In this document: piece by piece, positions 27,701 through 42,400 of the stretch | Numbering within the stretch: the first letter of the stretch is position 1 | Layout of the letters: each line of letters begins with the position of its first letter | NCBI GenBank assembly: GCA_037176725.1 | Contig: JAZBRS010000077.1 | Span: 2,232,001-2,296,000 of the forward strand | Source: Posidonia oceanica | Taxonomy: Eukaryota > Streptophyta > Magnoliopsida > Alismatales > Posidoniaceae | Length of the DNA stretch: 64,000 bases | Reading direction: 5' to 3' | Translations under genes and position numbers: made by a program | Notes under the pieces: model-generated | Databases searched by the model: none | Seen by the model: the letters and a program-made list of their open reading frames with translations, nothing else | What the model was told of the DNA's origin: nothing

Positions 27701-30700
27701 CTCTTTTGGTTCATGTTAGGGCTTGCACCTATCATTCCAGGCAGTCCAGTCTTGATAAGGCTTGTACGTATCATTCCTGACCTCTTCTAGGTCCTGATAG
27801 GGCTTGCACCTATCATTCCTGGTGGTCGGGTCTTGATAAGGCTTGCACTTATCATTCCTGGCCTCTTCTGGGCCCTGATAGGGCTTGCACCTGTCATTCC
27901 TCGTGGTCCTGTCTTGATAAGGCTTGCACTTATCATTCTTGACCCCTTCCTGGTCTTGATAGAGCTTGCGCCTATCATTCCAAGCGGTCCGATCTTGATA
28001 TGGCTCGCACGAATCATTCCTAACCTCTTCATGGTTTTAATAGGGCTTGCACCTATCATTACTGACGTTTCATCTTTGATAAGGCTTGCACTTATCATTC
28101 CTAACCTCTTCCTGGTCTTGATAGGGCTTGCACCTATCATTCCTGGCGGTCTAGTCTTGATAAGGCTTGCACCGATCATTCCCGGCAGTCCGGTCTAGAT
28201 ATGGCTTGCACTTATCATTCCTGACCTCTTCCTGGTCTAGATAAGGCTAGCACCTATCATTCCGGGCAGTCTGGTCTTGGTAATGCTTGCACTAATCATT
28301 CCTGTCGGTCCGGTTTTGATAAGGCCTGCGCTTCTCCTTCTAGGCCTCTTTCGTGTCGTGATAGGGCTAGCACATATCATTTCTCGTGGTCCGGTCTTGA
28401 TAAGGCTTGCACTAATCATTCCTGACCACTTCTTGGTCTTGATAGGACTTGCACCTATCCTTCCTCGTGGTCCAGTATTGATAAGACTTGCATTTATCGT
28501 TCTTGACCTCTTCCAGGTCTTGATAGGGCTTACACCTACCATTCCAGGCGGTTCGGTCTTGATTAGGCTTGCACTTATCATTCTTGACCTCTTCCTGTTC
28601 TTGATAGGGCTTGCACCTAACATTCCTGGTGGTCTGGTCTGAATAAGGCTTGCACTTATCTATCCTGACCTCTTCCGGGTCTTGGTAGGGCTTGCACCTA
28701 TCATTCCCGACGGTCCGGCCTTGATAATGCATGCACTTATCATTGCTGACCTCTTCAGGGTCTTGATAGGGCATGCAACTATCGTTCCTAGCGGTCCGGT
28801 CTTGATAAGGCTTGCACTTATCATTCCTAACCTCTTCCTGGTGATGATAGGGCTTGCACCTATCATTCCTGGCAGTCCGGTCTTGATAAGGCTTGCACCT
28901 ATCATTCCAGGCGGTCCAGTCATGATAAGGCTTGTACGTATCATTCTTGACCTCTTCCGGGTCTTGATAGGGCTTGCACCTATCATTCCTAGTGGTCGGG
29001 TCTTTATAAGGCTTGCACTTATCATTCCTGGCCTCTTTTGGGTCTTGATAGGGCGTGCACTTGTCATTCCCGGCGATCCTGTCTTGAAGAGGCTTGCACT
29101 TATCATTCTTGACCCCTTCCTAGTCTTGATAGGGCTTGCACCTATCATTCCTGGCAGTCCGGTGTTGATAAGGCTTGCACTTATCATTCCTAACCTCTTC
29201 CAAGTCTTGATAGGGCATGCACCTATCATTCCTGGCGGTCCGATCTTGATAAGGCTTGCACCAATCATTCCTGGCGCTCCGGTCTTGATATGGGTTGCGC
29301 CTGTCCTTCCTGACCACTTCCGGGTCATGATAGGGCTTGCACCTATCATTCTTGGCAGTCTGGTCTTGATAAGGCTGGCACTAATCACACCTGTCGGTCC
29401 GATTTTGATTAGGCCTGCACTTATCATTCCTGACCTCTTCGGGTCTTGTTAGGGCTTGCACCTATCATTCCTGGCGGTCCGATCTTGATAAGGCTTATAC
29501 TTATCATTCCTGACCTCTTCCGGGTCTTGATAGGGCTTGTACCTATCATTCCTGGTGGTCAGGTCTTGATAAGGCTTGCACTTATCATTCCTGTCGATCC
29601 GGTCTCGATACGGCTTGCACTTATCATTCCTGGCGTCTTTCGGGTCTTGATAGGGCTTGCACCTATCAATCCTGGTGGTCCGGTCTTGGTAAGGCCTGCA
29701 CTAATCTTTCCCAGCCTCTTCCGGGTCTTGATAAGGCATGCACCAATCTTTCCTGGCGGTCCAGTCTTGATAAGGCTCGCACTTATCGTTCCTTACCCCT
29801 TCTTGGTCTTGATAGGGCTTGCACCTACCCTTCCTCGCGGTCTGATCATGATAAGGCGTGCACTTATCATTCCTGACTTCCTCCGGGTATTGATGGGGCC
29901 TGCACCTATCAATCCTGGCGGTCCTGTCTTGATAAGGCTTGCACTTATCATTCCCGGCCTCTTCCTGGTCTTGATAGGGCTTGCACCTATCATTCCAGAT
30001 GGTCCGGTCTTTATAATGCTTGCACTTATCATTCCTGACCTCTTCGGGGTCATGATAGGGCTTGCACCTATCGTTCCTGGCAGTCCTGTGTTGATAAGGC
30101 TTGCACTTATCATTCCTAACCTCTTCCTGGTCTTGATAGGGCTTGCACCTATCAATCCTGGCGGTCCTGTCTTGATAAGGCTTGCATCTATCATTCCTGG
30201 CAGGCCAGTCTCGATATGGCTTGCACTTATCATTCCCTACCTCTTCTGGGTACTGATAGGGCTCGCTCCTTTCATTCTTAGTGGTCCAGTCTAGATATGG
30301 CTTGCACTTATCAATCCTGGCCTCTTCTGAGTCCTGATAGGGCTTGCACCTAACATTCTAGGCGGTCCGGTCTTGATAAGGCTTGCACTTATCGTTCCTG
30401 ACCCCTTCCTGGTCTTGATAGGGCTTGCACCAATCCTTCCTCGTGGTTCGGTCTTGATAAGGCTTGCACTAATCCATCCTGACCTCTTCCGGGTCTTGAT
30501 GGGACTTGTAGCTATCATTCTTGGCGGCCTGGTCTAGATAAGGCATGCACTTATCGTTCCTAACCTCTTCCGAGTCTTGATAGGGCATGCACCTAACATT
30601 CTTGGCTGTCCGGTCATGATAAGGCTTGCACGTATCATTCCAGACCACTTGCTAGACATGGTAGGGCTTGCACCTATCATTCTTGTCGGTCCAGTCCTGA

Positions 30701-33700
30701 TAAGGCTTGCACTTATCATTCCTGGCCTGTTCGGAACTCGATAGGGACTGCACCTATCATTTCTATCGGTCCGATCTTGATTAGGCTTGCACTTATCATT
30801 CCTGTTGGTCCGGTCATGATACGGCTTGCACTTATCATTCCTGGCCCCTTTCGAGTCTTGATAGGGCTTGCACCTACCATTCCTGGTGGTCTGGTCTTGA
30901 TAAGGCCTGCACTTATCATTCCTGGCCTCTTTCGGGTCTTGATAGGGCTTGCACCAATCATTCCTGGCGGTCCAGTCATGATAAGGCATGCACTAATCAT
31001 TCCGGACCCCTTTCTGGTCTTGATAGGGCGTGCACCTATCCTTCCTCGCGGTCCGGTCATGATAAGGCTTGCACTTATCATTCCTGACCTCCTCCGGGTC
31101 TTGATAGGTCTTGCACCTATCATTCCTAGTGGTCCTGCCTTGATAAGGCTTGCACTTACCATTCCCGGCCTCTTCCTGGTCTTGATAGGGCTAGCACCTA
31201 TCATTCTAGGCGGTCCGGTCATGATAATGCATGCACTTATCATTCCAGACCACTACAGGGTCCTGATAGGGGTTTTACCTATCGTTCCTGGCGCTTCGGT
31301 CTTGATAAGGCTTGCAGTTATCAATCCTAACCTTTTCCTGGTGGTCCGATCTTGATTAGGCTTGCACCTATCATTCCTGGCGGACCGGTCTTGATATGGC
31401 TTGCACTTATCATTCCTGACCTCTTGCTGGTCTTGATAAGGCTTGCATCTATCATTCCTGGCAGTCCGGTCAAGATATGGCTTGCACTAATCATTCCAGT
31501 CGGTCCGGTTTTGATAAGGCCTGCACTTATCCTTCTGGGCCTCTTTCGGGTCTTGATAGGGCTAGCACCTATCATTCCTCGTGGTCCGGTCATGCTTAGG
31601 CTTAGACTTATCATTCCTGACCCCTTCCTAGTCGTGATAGGACTTGCACCTATCCTTCCTCGCAGTCCAGTCTTGATAAGGCTTGCACTTATCGTTCCTG
31701 ACCTCTTTCGGGTCTTGATAGGGCTTGCACCTAGCATTCCAGGCTGTCCGATCTTGATAAGGCTTGCACTTATCATTACTGACCTCTTCCTGTTCTTGAT
31801 AGGGCTTGCACCTATCATTCCTGGGGGTCTTGTCTTGATAAGGCTTGTACTTATCAATCCTGGCCTCTTCCGGGAAATGATAGGGCTTGCACCAACCATT
31901 CCTAGCGGTCCGTTCTTGATAAGGCTAGTACATTTCATTCCTGACCACTTTCGGGTCTTGTTAGGGCTTGCACCTATCATTCCTGGTGGTGCAGTCTTGA
32001 TAAGGCTTGCACCTATCATTCCTGGCCCCTTCTTAGTCTTGATAGGACTTGCACCTATCCTTCCTCGCGGTCCAGTCTTGATAAGGCTTGCACTTATCGT
32101 TCTTGACCTCTTCCGGGTCTTTTTAGGGCTTGCACCTATCATTCCTGGCGGTCCGGTCTTGATAAGGCTAGTACTTATCATTCCTGACCTCTTCTTGGTC
32201 TTGATAGGGCTTGCACCAATCATTCCTGGTGGTCAGGTCATGATAAGGCTTGCACTTATCATTCCTGGCCTCCTCTGGGTCTTGATTGGGCTTGCACCTA
32301 TCATTCCAGGCGGTCCGGTCTTGAGAAGGCTTGCACTAATCGTTCTTGACCCCTTCCTGGTATTGATTGGGCTTGCACCTATCATTCCTGGCGGTCCAAT
32401 CTTGATATGGCTTGCACGTATCACTCTTGACCTCCTCCTCGTTTTGATTGGGCTTGCACCAATCATTACTGACGGTCCAGTCTTGATGAGGCTTGCACTT
32501 ACCATTCCTGACCTCTTCCAGGTCATGATAGGGCTTCCAGCTATCATTCCTGGCGGTCCGGTCTTGATCAGGCTTGCACTTATCATTCCAGACCTCTTCC
32601 AGGTCATGATAGGGCTTGCACCTAACATTCCTGTCGGTCCGGTATTGATAAGGCTTGCACTTATCATTCCTAGCCTACACCGGGTCTTGATTGGGCTTGC
32701 ACCTATCATTCCTGGCGGTCCGATCTTGATAAGGCTTGCACTTATCATTCCTGACCCCTTCCTGGTCTTGATTGGGCTTGCGACTATCCTTCCTGGTGGT
32801 TCGGTCTTGATAAGGCTTGCACTTATCATTCTTGACCTCTTTCGAGTCTTGATGGGGCATGCACCTATCATTCTTGGCGGTCCGGTCTTGATAAGGCATG
32901 CACATATCATTCTCGACCACTTCTAGGTTTTGATAGGGCTTACACCTGTCATTTCTGACGGTCTAGTCTTGATAAGGCTTGCACTTATCATTCCTGACCT
33001 CATCCGTGTCTTAATAGGGCTTGCACCAATCATTGCTGGCTGTCCGGGCTTGATAAGGCTTGCACTTATCATTCCTGGCCTCTTCCAGGTCTTCATAGGG
33101 CTTGCACCTGTCATTCCTAGCGGTTCGGTCTTGATAAGGCTTGCACTTATCATTCCTGACCTCTTCCGGGTCTTGGTAGGGCATGCACCTATCATTCCTG
33201 GTTGTCCGGTCATGATAAGGCATACACTTATCATTCCTTGCCTCATTCGGGTTTTGATAGGGCTTGCACCAATCATTCTTGGTGGTCCAGTCTTGATAAG
33301 GCTTGCTCTTATCATTCCTAAACCGTTCCTTGTCTTGGTATGGCTTGCACCTATCCATCCTCACGGGCCGGTCAAGATATGGCTTGCACTTATCATTCCA
33401 GACCTCTTCCGGGTCATGATAGGGCTTGCCCCTACCATTCCTGGCAGTCCATTCTTGATAAGGCTTGCACTTATTATTCTCGGCCTCTTCCAGGTCATGA
33501 TAGGGCATGCACCTATCATTCCAGGCGGTCCGGTCTTCATAATGCTTGCACTTAACATTGCTGACCTCTTCTGGGTATTGATAGGGCATGCACCTATCCT
33601 TCCTGGCGGTCCTGTCATGATAAGGCTTGCACTTATCATTCCCGGCCTCTTCCAGATCTTGATAGGGCTTGCACCTATCATTCCAGGCGGTCCGGTCTTG

Positions 33701-36400
33701 AAAATGCTTGCACTTATCGTTCCTGACCTCTTCAGGGTCATGATAGGGCTTGCACCTATCGTTCCTGACTGTCCGGCCATGATAAGGCTTGCACTTATCA
33801 TTCCTGTCGGTCCGGTTTTTGATTAGGCTTGCACTTAACCTTCCGAGCCTCTTTCAGGTCTTGATATGGCTTGCACCTATCATTCCTCGTGGTCCGTTCT
33901 TGATAAGGCTTGCACTCATCATTCCTGACCCCTTCCTGGTCTTGATAGGACTTGCACCTATCCTTCCTCACGGTCCGGTCTTGATAAGGCTTGCACATAT
34001 CATTCCTGACCTCTTCGGGGTCTTGATAGGGCTTGCACCGACCATTCCTGGCAATCCGGTCGTGATAAGGCTTGCACTTATCATTCCTAACCTCATCCTG
34101 TTCTTGATAGCGCTTGCACCTATCATTCCTGGTGGTCCGGTCTTGATAAGGTTTGCACTTATCATTTCTGGCCACTTCCGGTTCTTGATAGGGCTCGCAC
34201 CTACCTTTCCTGGTGGTCCGGTCTTGATAAGGCTAGCACTTATCATTCCTGACCTCTTTCGGGTCTTGTTAGGGCTTGCACCTATCATTCCTGGCGGTCA
34301 GATCATGATAAGACTTGTACTTATCGTTCCTGACCTCTTCCGGGTCTGGATAGGGCTTGCACCTATCATTCCTGGTGGTCGGGTCTAGATAAGGCTTGCA
34401 CCTATCATTCCAGGTGGTCTGGTCTTGATAGGGCTTGCACCTATCATTCCTGTCGGCCTGGTCTTGATAAGGCTTGCACTTATCATTCCTAGCCAGTTCT
34501 GGGTCTTGATAGGGCTTGCACCTATCATTCCAAGTGGTCCGGTCCTGATAAGGCTTGCACGTATCATTCCTAGCCTCTTCCTGGTCTTGAAAGGGCTTGC
34601 ACCTATCATTCCTGGCGGTCCAGTCTTGATAAGGCTTGCACTTATCAATCCTAACCACTTTCGGGTCATGATAGGGCTTGCACCTATCATTCTTAGCGGT
34701 CTGGTCAAAATAAGGCTTGCACTTATCATTCCATGCCTCTTCCGGGTCTTGATTGGGCATGCACCTATCATTCCTGGCGGTCCGGTCTTGATAAGGCTTG
34801 CACTTATCATTCCTGACCCCTTCCTGGTCTTGATAGGGCTTGCACCTATCCTTCCTCGTCTTATGGTCATGATAAGGCTTGCACTAATCAATCCTCACCT
34901 CTTCCGCGTCTTGATAGGACTTGCACCTATCATTCCTGGCGGCCTGGTCTAGATAAGGCGTGCACTTATCATTCTTGGCCTCTTCCGGGTCTTGATAGGG
35001 CTTGCACCTATCATTCCAAGCCATCTGATTTTGATTAGGCTTGAACTTATCATTCCTGACCTCTTCCGGGTCTAGATAGGGCTTGCTCCTAACATTCTTG
35101 GCTGTCCGATCTTGATAAGGCTTGCACTGATCATTCCAGACCTCTTGCTGGACTTGATAGGGCTTGCACCGATCATTCCTGTCGGTCCGGTCCAGATAAG
35201 GCTTGCACTTATCATTCCTGACCTCTTCGGGTATTGTTAGGGACTGCACCTAACATTCCTACCGGTCCGATATTGATAAGGCAAGCACTTGTCTTTCCAG
35301 ACCCCTTCCTGGTCTTGATAGGGCATGCACCTATCCTTCCTCACGGTCCGGTCATGATAAGGCATGCTCTTATCATTCCTAACCACCTCCTGGTCTTGAC
35401 AGGGCTTGCACCTATCATTCCTGGCGGTCCGGTCTTGATAAGGCTTGCACTTATCATTCTCGGCCTCTTCCTGGTCTAGATGGGGCTTGCACCTATCTAT
35501 CCAGGTGGTCCGGTCTTGATAATGCTTGCACATATCGTTCCTGACCACTTCTGGGTCTTGATAGGGCTTGCACCTATCGTTCCTGGCGGTCCGGTCTAGA
35601 TAAGGCTTGCACTAATCATTCCTAACCTCTTCCTGGTCTTGATAGGGCATGCACCAATCATTCCTGGCGGTCCGGTCTTGATAAGGCTTACACCTATCAT
35701 TCCTGGCGGTCCAGTCTTGATATGGCTTGCACTTATAATTCCTGACCTCTTCCTAGTCGTGATAAGGCTTGCACCTATCATTCCTGGCAGTCTGGCCTTG
35801 ATAAGGCTTGCACTTATCATTCCTGTTGGTCTGGTTTTGATAAGGCCTACACATATCTTCAGGGCCTCTTTCGGGTCTTGAAAGGGCTAGCACCTATCAT
35901 TCCTTGTGGTCCAGTCTTGATAAGGTTTGCACTTATCGTTCTTGACCCCTTCCTGGTCTTGATAGGAATTGCACCTATCCTTCCTCACGGTCCAGTCTTG
36001 ATAAGGCTTGCATATAATGTTCATGACCTCTTCGGGACTTGATTGGGCATACACCTGCCATTCTAGGCGGTCCGGTCTTTTTAAGGCATGCACTTGTCAT
36101 TCCTGACCTTTTCCTGTTCTTGATAGGGCTGGCACCTATCATTCCTGGCTGTTCGGTCTTGATATGGCTTGCACTTATCATTCCTGACCTCTTCCGGGTC
36201 TTGAAAGGGCTTGTACCTATCATTCCGGACGGTCTGGTCTTGCTGAGGCTTGCACTTATCATTCCTGACCCCTTCCTACTCTTGATTGGGCTTGCAGCGA
36301 TCCTTCTTGGCGATCCGGTCTTGATAAGGCTTGCACTTCTCATTCTTGACCTCTTCCGAGTGTTGATAGGGCTTGCACCTATCATTCCTGGTGGTCCAGT

Positions 36401-39400
36401 CTTGAAAAGGCAGCACTTATCATTCTTGACAACTTCTAGGTCTTGATAGGGCTTACACCTGTCATTCCAGGCGGTCCTGTCTTGATAAGGCTTGCACTTA
36501 TCATTCCTGACCTCATCTGAGTCTTGATAGGGCTTGCACCTATCATTCCTGGCTGTCCGGTCGTGATAAGGCTTGCACAAATCATTCCTGGCCTCTTCCA
36601 GGTCTTCATAGGGCTAGCACCTATCATTCCTAGCAGTTCGGTCTTGATAACGCTTGCACTTAACATTCCTGACCTCTTCCGGGTCTTGATAGGGCTTGCA
36701 CCAACCATTCCTGGTGGTCCGGTCGTGATAAGGCTTGCACTTTTCATTCCTGGCCTCTTACGGGTCTTGATAGGGCTTGCTCCAATCATTCCAGGCGGAC
36801 CATTCTTGATAAGGATGCACTTATCATTCCTGACCCCTTTCGGGTCTTGATAGGGCTTGCACCTATCCTTCCTCGCGGTCCGGTCATGATAAGGCTTGCA
36901 CTTATCATTCCTGACCTCCACTGGGTCATGATAGCGCTTGCACCTATCATTCCTGGCGATCCTGTCTTGATAAGGCTTACACTTATCATTCCCGGCCTCT
37001 TGCAGGTCTTGATAGGGCTTGCACCTATCATTCCTGGCGGTTTGGTCTTGATAATGCATACACTTATCATTCCTAACCTCTTCTGGGTCTTGATAGGGCT
37101 TGCACCAATCGTTCCTGGCGGTCCGGTCTTGATAAGGCTTGCACTAATCATTCCTAGCGGTTCGGTCTTGATAAGGCTTGCACTTATCAGTCCTGACCTC
37201 TTCCAGGTCTTGATAGGGCTTGCACCTACCTTTCCTGGTGGTCCGGTCGTGATAAGGCTTGCACTTTTCATTCCTGGCCTCTTACGGGTCTTGATAGGGC
37301 TTGCTCCAATCATTCCAAGCGGTCCATTCTAGATAAGGCTTGCACTTATCATTCCTGACCCCTTTCTGGTCTTGATAGGGCTTGCACCTATCCTTCCTCG
37401 CGGTCCGGTCATGATATGGCTTGCACTTATCATTCCTGACCTCCTCTAGTCATGATAGCGCTTGCACCTATCATTCCTGGCGGTCCTGTCTTGATAAGGC
37501 TCGCACTTACCATTCCCGGCCTCTTCCTGGTCTTGATAGGGATTGCACCTATCAATCCTGGCGGTCTGGTCTTGATAATGCATGCACTTAACAATCCTAA
37601 CCTCTTTTGGGTCTTGATAGGGCATACACCTATCGTTCCTGGCAGTCCGTTCTTCATAAGGCTTGCACTTATCATTCCTAACCTCTTCCTAGTCTAGATA
37701 GGGCTTGCACCGTTCATTCCGGGCGGTCCGGTCTTGATAAGGTTTGCACCTATCATTCCTGGCTGTCCGGTCATGATATGGATTGCTGTTATCCTTCCTG
37801 ACCTCTTCTGGGTCTTGATTGGGCTTGCACCTATCATTCCTGGCCTCCGGTCTTGATAAGGCTTGCACTTATCATTCCTGTCGGTCCGGTTTTGATAAGG
37901 CCTGCACTTATCATTCCTAACCTCTTCAGGTCTTGTTAGGGCTTGCACCTATCATTCCGGGCGGTCCGATCTTGGTAAGGCTTGTTCTTATCGTTCCAGA
38001 CCTCTTCCAGGTCTTGATAGGGCTGGTACCTATCATTCCAGGTGGTCGGGTCTTGATAAGGCATGCACTTATCGTTCCTGTCGATCCGGTATTGATACGG
38101 CATGCACTAATCTTTCCTGGCCTCTTTCGGGTCTTGATAGGGCTTTCACCCATAATTCCTGGTGGTCCGGTCATGATATGTCTTGCACTTATCATTCTCG
38201 GCCTCCTCCAGGTCTTGATAGGGCTTGCACCAATCAATCCAGGCGGTCCATTCTTGATAAGGCTTGCTCTTATCACTCCTGACCACTTTTTGGTCTTGAT
38301 AGGGCTTGCACCTATCCTTCCTAACGGTCCGGTCATGATAAGGCTTGCACTTTTCATTCCTGACCTCCTCCGGGTCTTGATAGGGCTAGCACCTATCATT
38401 CCTGGCAGCCCTGTCAAGATAAGGCTTACATTTATCATTCTCGGCCTCTTCCTGGTCTTGATAGGGATAGGGCTTGCACCTATCATTCCTGGCGGTCCGG
38501 TCTTGATGAGGCTTGCACTTATCATTCCTGACCCCTTCCTACTCCTAATAGGGCTTGCAGCGATCCTTCCTAGCGGTCCGGTCTTGATAAGGCTTGCATT
38601 TCCCATTCCTGACCTCTTCCGAGTGTTGATAGGGCTTGCACCTATCATTCCTGGTGGTCCAGTCTTGAGAAGGCGGCACTTATCATTCCTGACCACTTCC
38701 AGGTCTTGATACGGCTTACACCAGTCATTCCAGGGGGTCCTGTCTTGATAAGGCTTGCACTTATCATTCCTGACCTCATCTGAGTCTTGATAGGGCTTGC
38801 ACCTATCATTCCTGGCTGTCCGGTCGTGATAAGGCTAGCACAAATCATTCCAGGCCTCTTCCAAGTCTTCATAGGGCTAGCACCTATCATTCCTAGTAGT
38901 TCGGTCTTGAGAAGGCTTGCACTTATCATTCCTGACCTCTTCCGGGTCTTGATAGGGCGTGCACCTACCATTCCTGGTGGTCCGGTCGTGATAAGGCTTG
39001 CACTTTTCATTCCTGGCCTCTTACGGGTCTTGATAGGGCTTGCCCCAATCATTCCAGGCGGTCCATTCTTGATAAGGCTTGCACTTATCATTCCTGACCC
39101 CTTTCTGGTCTTGATAGGGCTTGCACCTATCCTTCCTCACGGTCCGGTCATGATAAGGCTTGCACTTATCGTTCCTGACCTCCTCTGGGTCATGATAGCG
39201 CTTGCACCTATCATTCCTGGCGGTCCTGTCTTGATAAGGCTTGCACTTATCATTCCCAGCTTCTTCCAGGTCTTGATAGGGGTTGCACCTATCATTCCTG
39301 GCGGTCCGATTTTGATAAGGCCTACACTTATCATTCCTAACCTCTTCGGGTCTTGATAGGGCTTGTGCCTATCGTTCCTGGCAGTCCGTTCTTGATAAGG

Positions 39401-42400
39401 CTTGCACTTATCATTCCTAACCTCTTCCTAGTCTAGATAGGGCTTGCACCTTTCATTCCGGGCGGTCCGGTCTTGATAAGGCTTGCACATATCATTTCAG
39501 GCTGTCCGGTCATGATATGGGTTGCACTTATCCTTCCTGACCTCTTCTGGGTCTTGATAGGGCATGCACCTATCATTCCTGGCCTCCAGTCTATATAAGG
39601 CTTGCACTTATCATTCCTGCGGTCCGATTTTGATAAGGCCTACACTTATCATTCCTAACCTTTTGGGTCTTGTTAGGGCTTGCACCTATCATTCCGTGCG
39701 GTCCGATCATGGTAAGGCTTGTTCTTATCGTTCCAGACCTCTTCAAGGTCTTGATAGGGCTTGTACCTATCATTCCTGGTGGTCGGGTCTTGATAACGCT
39801 TGCACTAATCATTCCTGTCGGTCCGGAATTGATACGGCATGCACTAATCATTCCTGGCCTCTTTCGGGTCTTGATAGGGCTTTCACCTATCATTCCTGGT
39901 GGTCCGGTCTTGATATGGCCTGCACTTATCATTCTCGGCCTCCTCTAGGTCTTGATAGGGCTTGCACCAATCATTCCAGGCGGTCCATTCTTGATAAGGC
40001 TTGCACTTATCATTCCTGACCACTTTCTCGTCTTGATAGGGATTGCACCGGTCCTTCCAGATGGTCCGGTCATGATAAGGCTTGTACTTTTCGTTCCTGA
40101 CCACCTCCGGGTCTTGATAGGACTAGCACCTATCATTCCCGGCGGTCCTGTCTTGATAAGGCTTACACTTATCATTCCCGGCCTCTTCCTGGTCTTGATA
40201 GGGCTTGCACCAATCATTCCTGGCGGTTCGGTCATTATGAAGCTTGCACTTATCATTCCTGACCCCTTCCTACTCTTGATAGGGCTTGCAGCGATCCTTC
40301 CTGGCGCTCCTGTCTTGATAAGGCATGCATTTCTCATTCCTGACCACTTCCAAGTGTTGATAGGGCTTCCACCTATCATTCCTGGTGGTCCGGTCTTGAA
40401 AAGGCGGCACTTATCATTCTTGACCACTTCCTGGTCTTGATAGGGCTTACACCAGTCATTCCAGGTGGTCCTGTCTTGATAAGGCTTGCACATATCATTC
40501 CTGACCTCATCTGAGTCTTGATAGGGCTTGCACCTATCATTCCTAGCTGTCCGGTCGTGATAATGCTAGCATGAATCATTCCTGGCATCTTCTAGGTCTT
40601 CATCGGGCTAGCACCTATCATTCCAAGCAGTTTGGTCTTGATAAGGCTTGCACTTATCATTCCTGACCTCTTCCGGGTCATGATAGGGCTTGCACCTACC
40701 ATTCCTGGTGGTCCGGTCGTGATAAGGCTTGCACTTTTCATTCCAGGCCTCTTACGGGTCTTGATAGGGCTTGCTCCAATCATTCCAGGCGGTCCATTCT
40801 TGATAAGGCTTGCACTTATCATTCCTGACCCCATTCTAGTCTCGATAGGGCTTGCACCTATCCTTCCTCGTGGTCCTGTCATGATAAGGCTTGCACTTAT
40901 CATTCTTGACCTCCTCTGGGTCATGATAGCGCTTGCACCTATCATTCCTGGCGGTCCTGTCTTGATAAGGCTAGCACTTATCATTCCCAGCCTCTTCCAA
41001 GTCTTGATAGGGCTTGCACCTATCATTCCTGGCGGTCTAGTCTTGATAATGCATGCACTTAACATTCCTACCCTCATTTGGGTCTTGATAGGGCTTGCAC
41101 CTATCGTTCTTGGCAGTCCGTTCTTGATAAGGCTTGCACTTATCATTCCTAACCTCTTCCTAGTCTAGATAGGGCTTGCACCTTTCATTCCGGGCGGTCC
41201 GGTCTTGGTAAGGCTTGCACCATTCATTCCTGGCTGTCCGGTCGTGATATGGGTTGCACTTATCCTTCCTGACCTCTTATGGGTCTTGATAGGGCTTGCA
41301 CCTATCATTCCTGCCCTCCGATCTTGATAAGGCTTGCACTTATCATTCCTGTCGGTCCGGTTTTGATAAGGCCTGCACTTATCATTCCTAACCTCTTCGG
41401 GTCATGTTAGGGCTTGCACCTATCATTCTGGGCGGTCCGATCTAGGTAAGGCTTGTCCTTATCGTTCCAGACCTCTTCCTGGTATTGATAGGGCTTGTAC
41501 CTATCATTCCGGGTGGTCGGGTCTTGATAAGGCTTGCACTTATCATTCCTGTCGGTCCGGTAATGATACAGCATGCACTAATCATTCCTGGCCTCTTTCG
41601 GGTCTTGATAGGGCTTTCACCTATCATTCCTCGTGGTCCAGTCTTGATATGGCCTACACTTATCATTCTCGGCCTCCTCCAGGTCTTGATAGGGCTTGCA
41701 CCAATCTTTCCAGGCGGTCCATTCTTGATAAGGCCTGCACTTTTCATTCCTGACCACTTTCTGGTCTTGATCGGGCTTGCACCTATCCATCTAGACGGTC
41801 CGGTCATGATAAGGCTTGCACTTTTCTTTCCTGACCTCCTCCGGGTCTTGATAGGGCTAGCACCTATCATTCCTGGCGGTCCTATCTTGATAAGGCTTGC
41901 ACTAATCATTCCCAGCCTCTTCCTGGTCTTGATAGGGCTTGCACCTATCATTCCTGGCGGTCCGGTCTTGATGAGGCTTGCACTTATCATTTCTGACCCC
42001 TTCCTACTCTTGATAGGGCTTGCAGCGATCCTCCCAGGTGGTCCGGTCTTGATAAGGCTTGCATTTCTCATTCCTGACCTCTTCCGAGTGTTGATAGGGC
42101 TTGCACCTATCATTCCTGGTGGTCCGGTCATGAAAAGGCGGCACTTATCATTCTTGACCACTTCCAGGTCTTGATAGGGCTTACACCAGTCATTACAGGT
42201 GGTCCTGTCTTGATAAGGCTTGCACTTATCATTCCTGACCTCATCTGTGTCTTGATAGGGCTTGCACCTATCATTCCTGACTGTCCGGTCGTGATAAGGC
42301 TAGCACAAATCATTCCTGTCCTCTTCCAAGTCTTCCTAGGGCTAGCACCTATCATTCCTAGCAGTTCGGTCTTGATAAGGCTTGCACTTATCATTCCTGA